Shown here one piece after another: positions 5,657 to 5,729 of a stretch of DNA of 5,729 bases (positions are counted from its first letter, which is position 1; every line of letters starts with the position of its first letter). The DNA is taken from assembly GCA_002254285.1 (NCBI GenBank), contig NIUZ01000130.1:1-5729 (forward strand), written 5' to 3'. The translations under genes were made by a program, and so were the position numbers. Under the pieces are notes generated by a model that did no database searches, was not told the origin of the DNA, and saw nothing but the letters and a program-made list of their open reading frames with translations. The DNA is from Bacteroidetes bacterium 4572_112 (GTDB lineage: Bacteria; Bacteroidota; Bacteroidia; Bacteroidales; UBA1556).

Positions 5657-5729
5657 TAGCTATGGAAATAATTTTTAACGCAGTAATAGGGAAATATAAA
5701 CGATTTATATGGCGTGTTTTGGTATTAAT

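Larger units (their letters stand above)
5334..5729. other. Gene-poor, AT-rich upstream region with several small repeats
   Basis: This 396-base stretch has no convincing coding region on either strand. It holds the moxR leader (5334 to about 5447), the candidate -7 element, a very AT-rich tract (about 5461-5550) with repeated AATT/TTAAT words, a 15-bp palindrome (5552-5566), a REP-like element (5633-5656) and an inverted-repeat copy at the right edge. No GC-rich hairpin followed by a T-run was seen, so no intrinsic terminator is called. Confidence 0.7.
5548..5729. repeat. 11-bp inverted repeat pair bounding 182 bases
   Basis: ATTAATACCAA at 5548-5558 is the exact reverse complement of TTGGTATTAAT at 5719-5729. 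The second copy ends at the last base of the window, so its full length is unknown. The enclosed segment holds the 15-bp palindrome and the REP-like element and no clear gene. It could be a small non-autonomous mobile element, or a coincidence in AT-rich DNA. Confidence 0.35.

Noticed and set aside
5662..5729. Plus-strand reading frame starting ATG GAA ATA ATT, open to the window edge (22 codons), as the start of a divergent gene
   Set aside because: Too short to judge; no ribosome site or TAnnTTTG element on the plus strand upstream, and it overlaps the terminal copy of the 11-bp inverted repeat.
5619..5729. Minus-strand reading frame open for about 36 codons, entering from the right edge and ending at a TAA
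   Set aside because: It runs through the REP-like repeat and has no recognisable protein features; if a gene ended here, its last residues would be encoded by repeat DNA. Unsupported without more sequence.

Overview
The window is AT-rich (roughly one third G+C by eye) and reads as a chromosomal segment of a Bacteroidota (Bacteroidetes) bacterium. Support for this: the gene order matches the Bacteroides-type aerotolerance (Bat) operon, most starts lack a Shine-Dalgarno sequence and follow A/T-rich leaders, and the one clear promoter element fits the Bacteroidetes -7 consensus TAnnTTTG. No genus is claimed.

All six confident genes lie on the minus strand, so the operon reads from right to left. 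In transcription order they are: a MoxR-type AAA+ ATPase (5333-4338), a cytosolic DUF58 protein with a VWA-like fold (4209-3331), a membrane-anchored protein with a periplasmic beta domain and a DUF4381-like cytosolic tail (3329-2361), BatA (2364-1360), BatB (1346-291) and the N-terminal 95 residues of the TPR protein BatC (287-1, cut by the window edge). From the third gene on the junctions are very tight (1-nt gap, 4-nt overlap, 13-nt gap, 3-nt gap). The only wide gap, between moxR and the DUF58 gene, is almost filled by an unusual heptanucleotide repeat array. batD and batE, which normally follow batC, would lie off the left edge.

The genes look like one MoxR/VWA system spanning the inner membrane. 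The AAA+ ATPase and the DUF58 protein are cytosolic. The third protein bridges the membrane. By the positive-inside rule BatA and BatB display intact metal-binding VWA domains in the periplasm, and BatC is an exported TPR protein. MoxR/VWA pairs are generally viewed as chaperone-like or metal-insertion machines. In Bacteroides fragilis the bat genes were linked to aerotolerance, but the molecular substrate is not known to me.

The right-hand 396 bases (5334-5729) hold no convincing gene. They contain the likely operon promoter (5454-5461), a leader of about 115 nt, a 15-bp palindrome (5552-5566), a REP-like element (5633-5656), and an 11-bp inverted repeat whose second copy ends exactly at the window edge. 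The system itself is known. The less ordinary parts are the inverted heptamer array inside the operon, the in-frame batB/batC junction and the repeat-rich upstream region.
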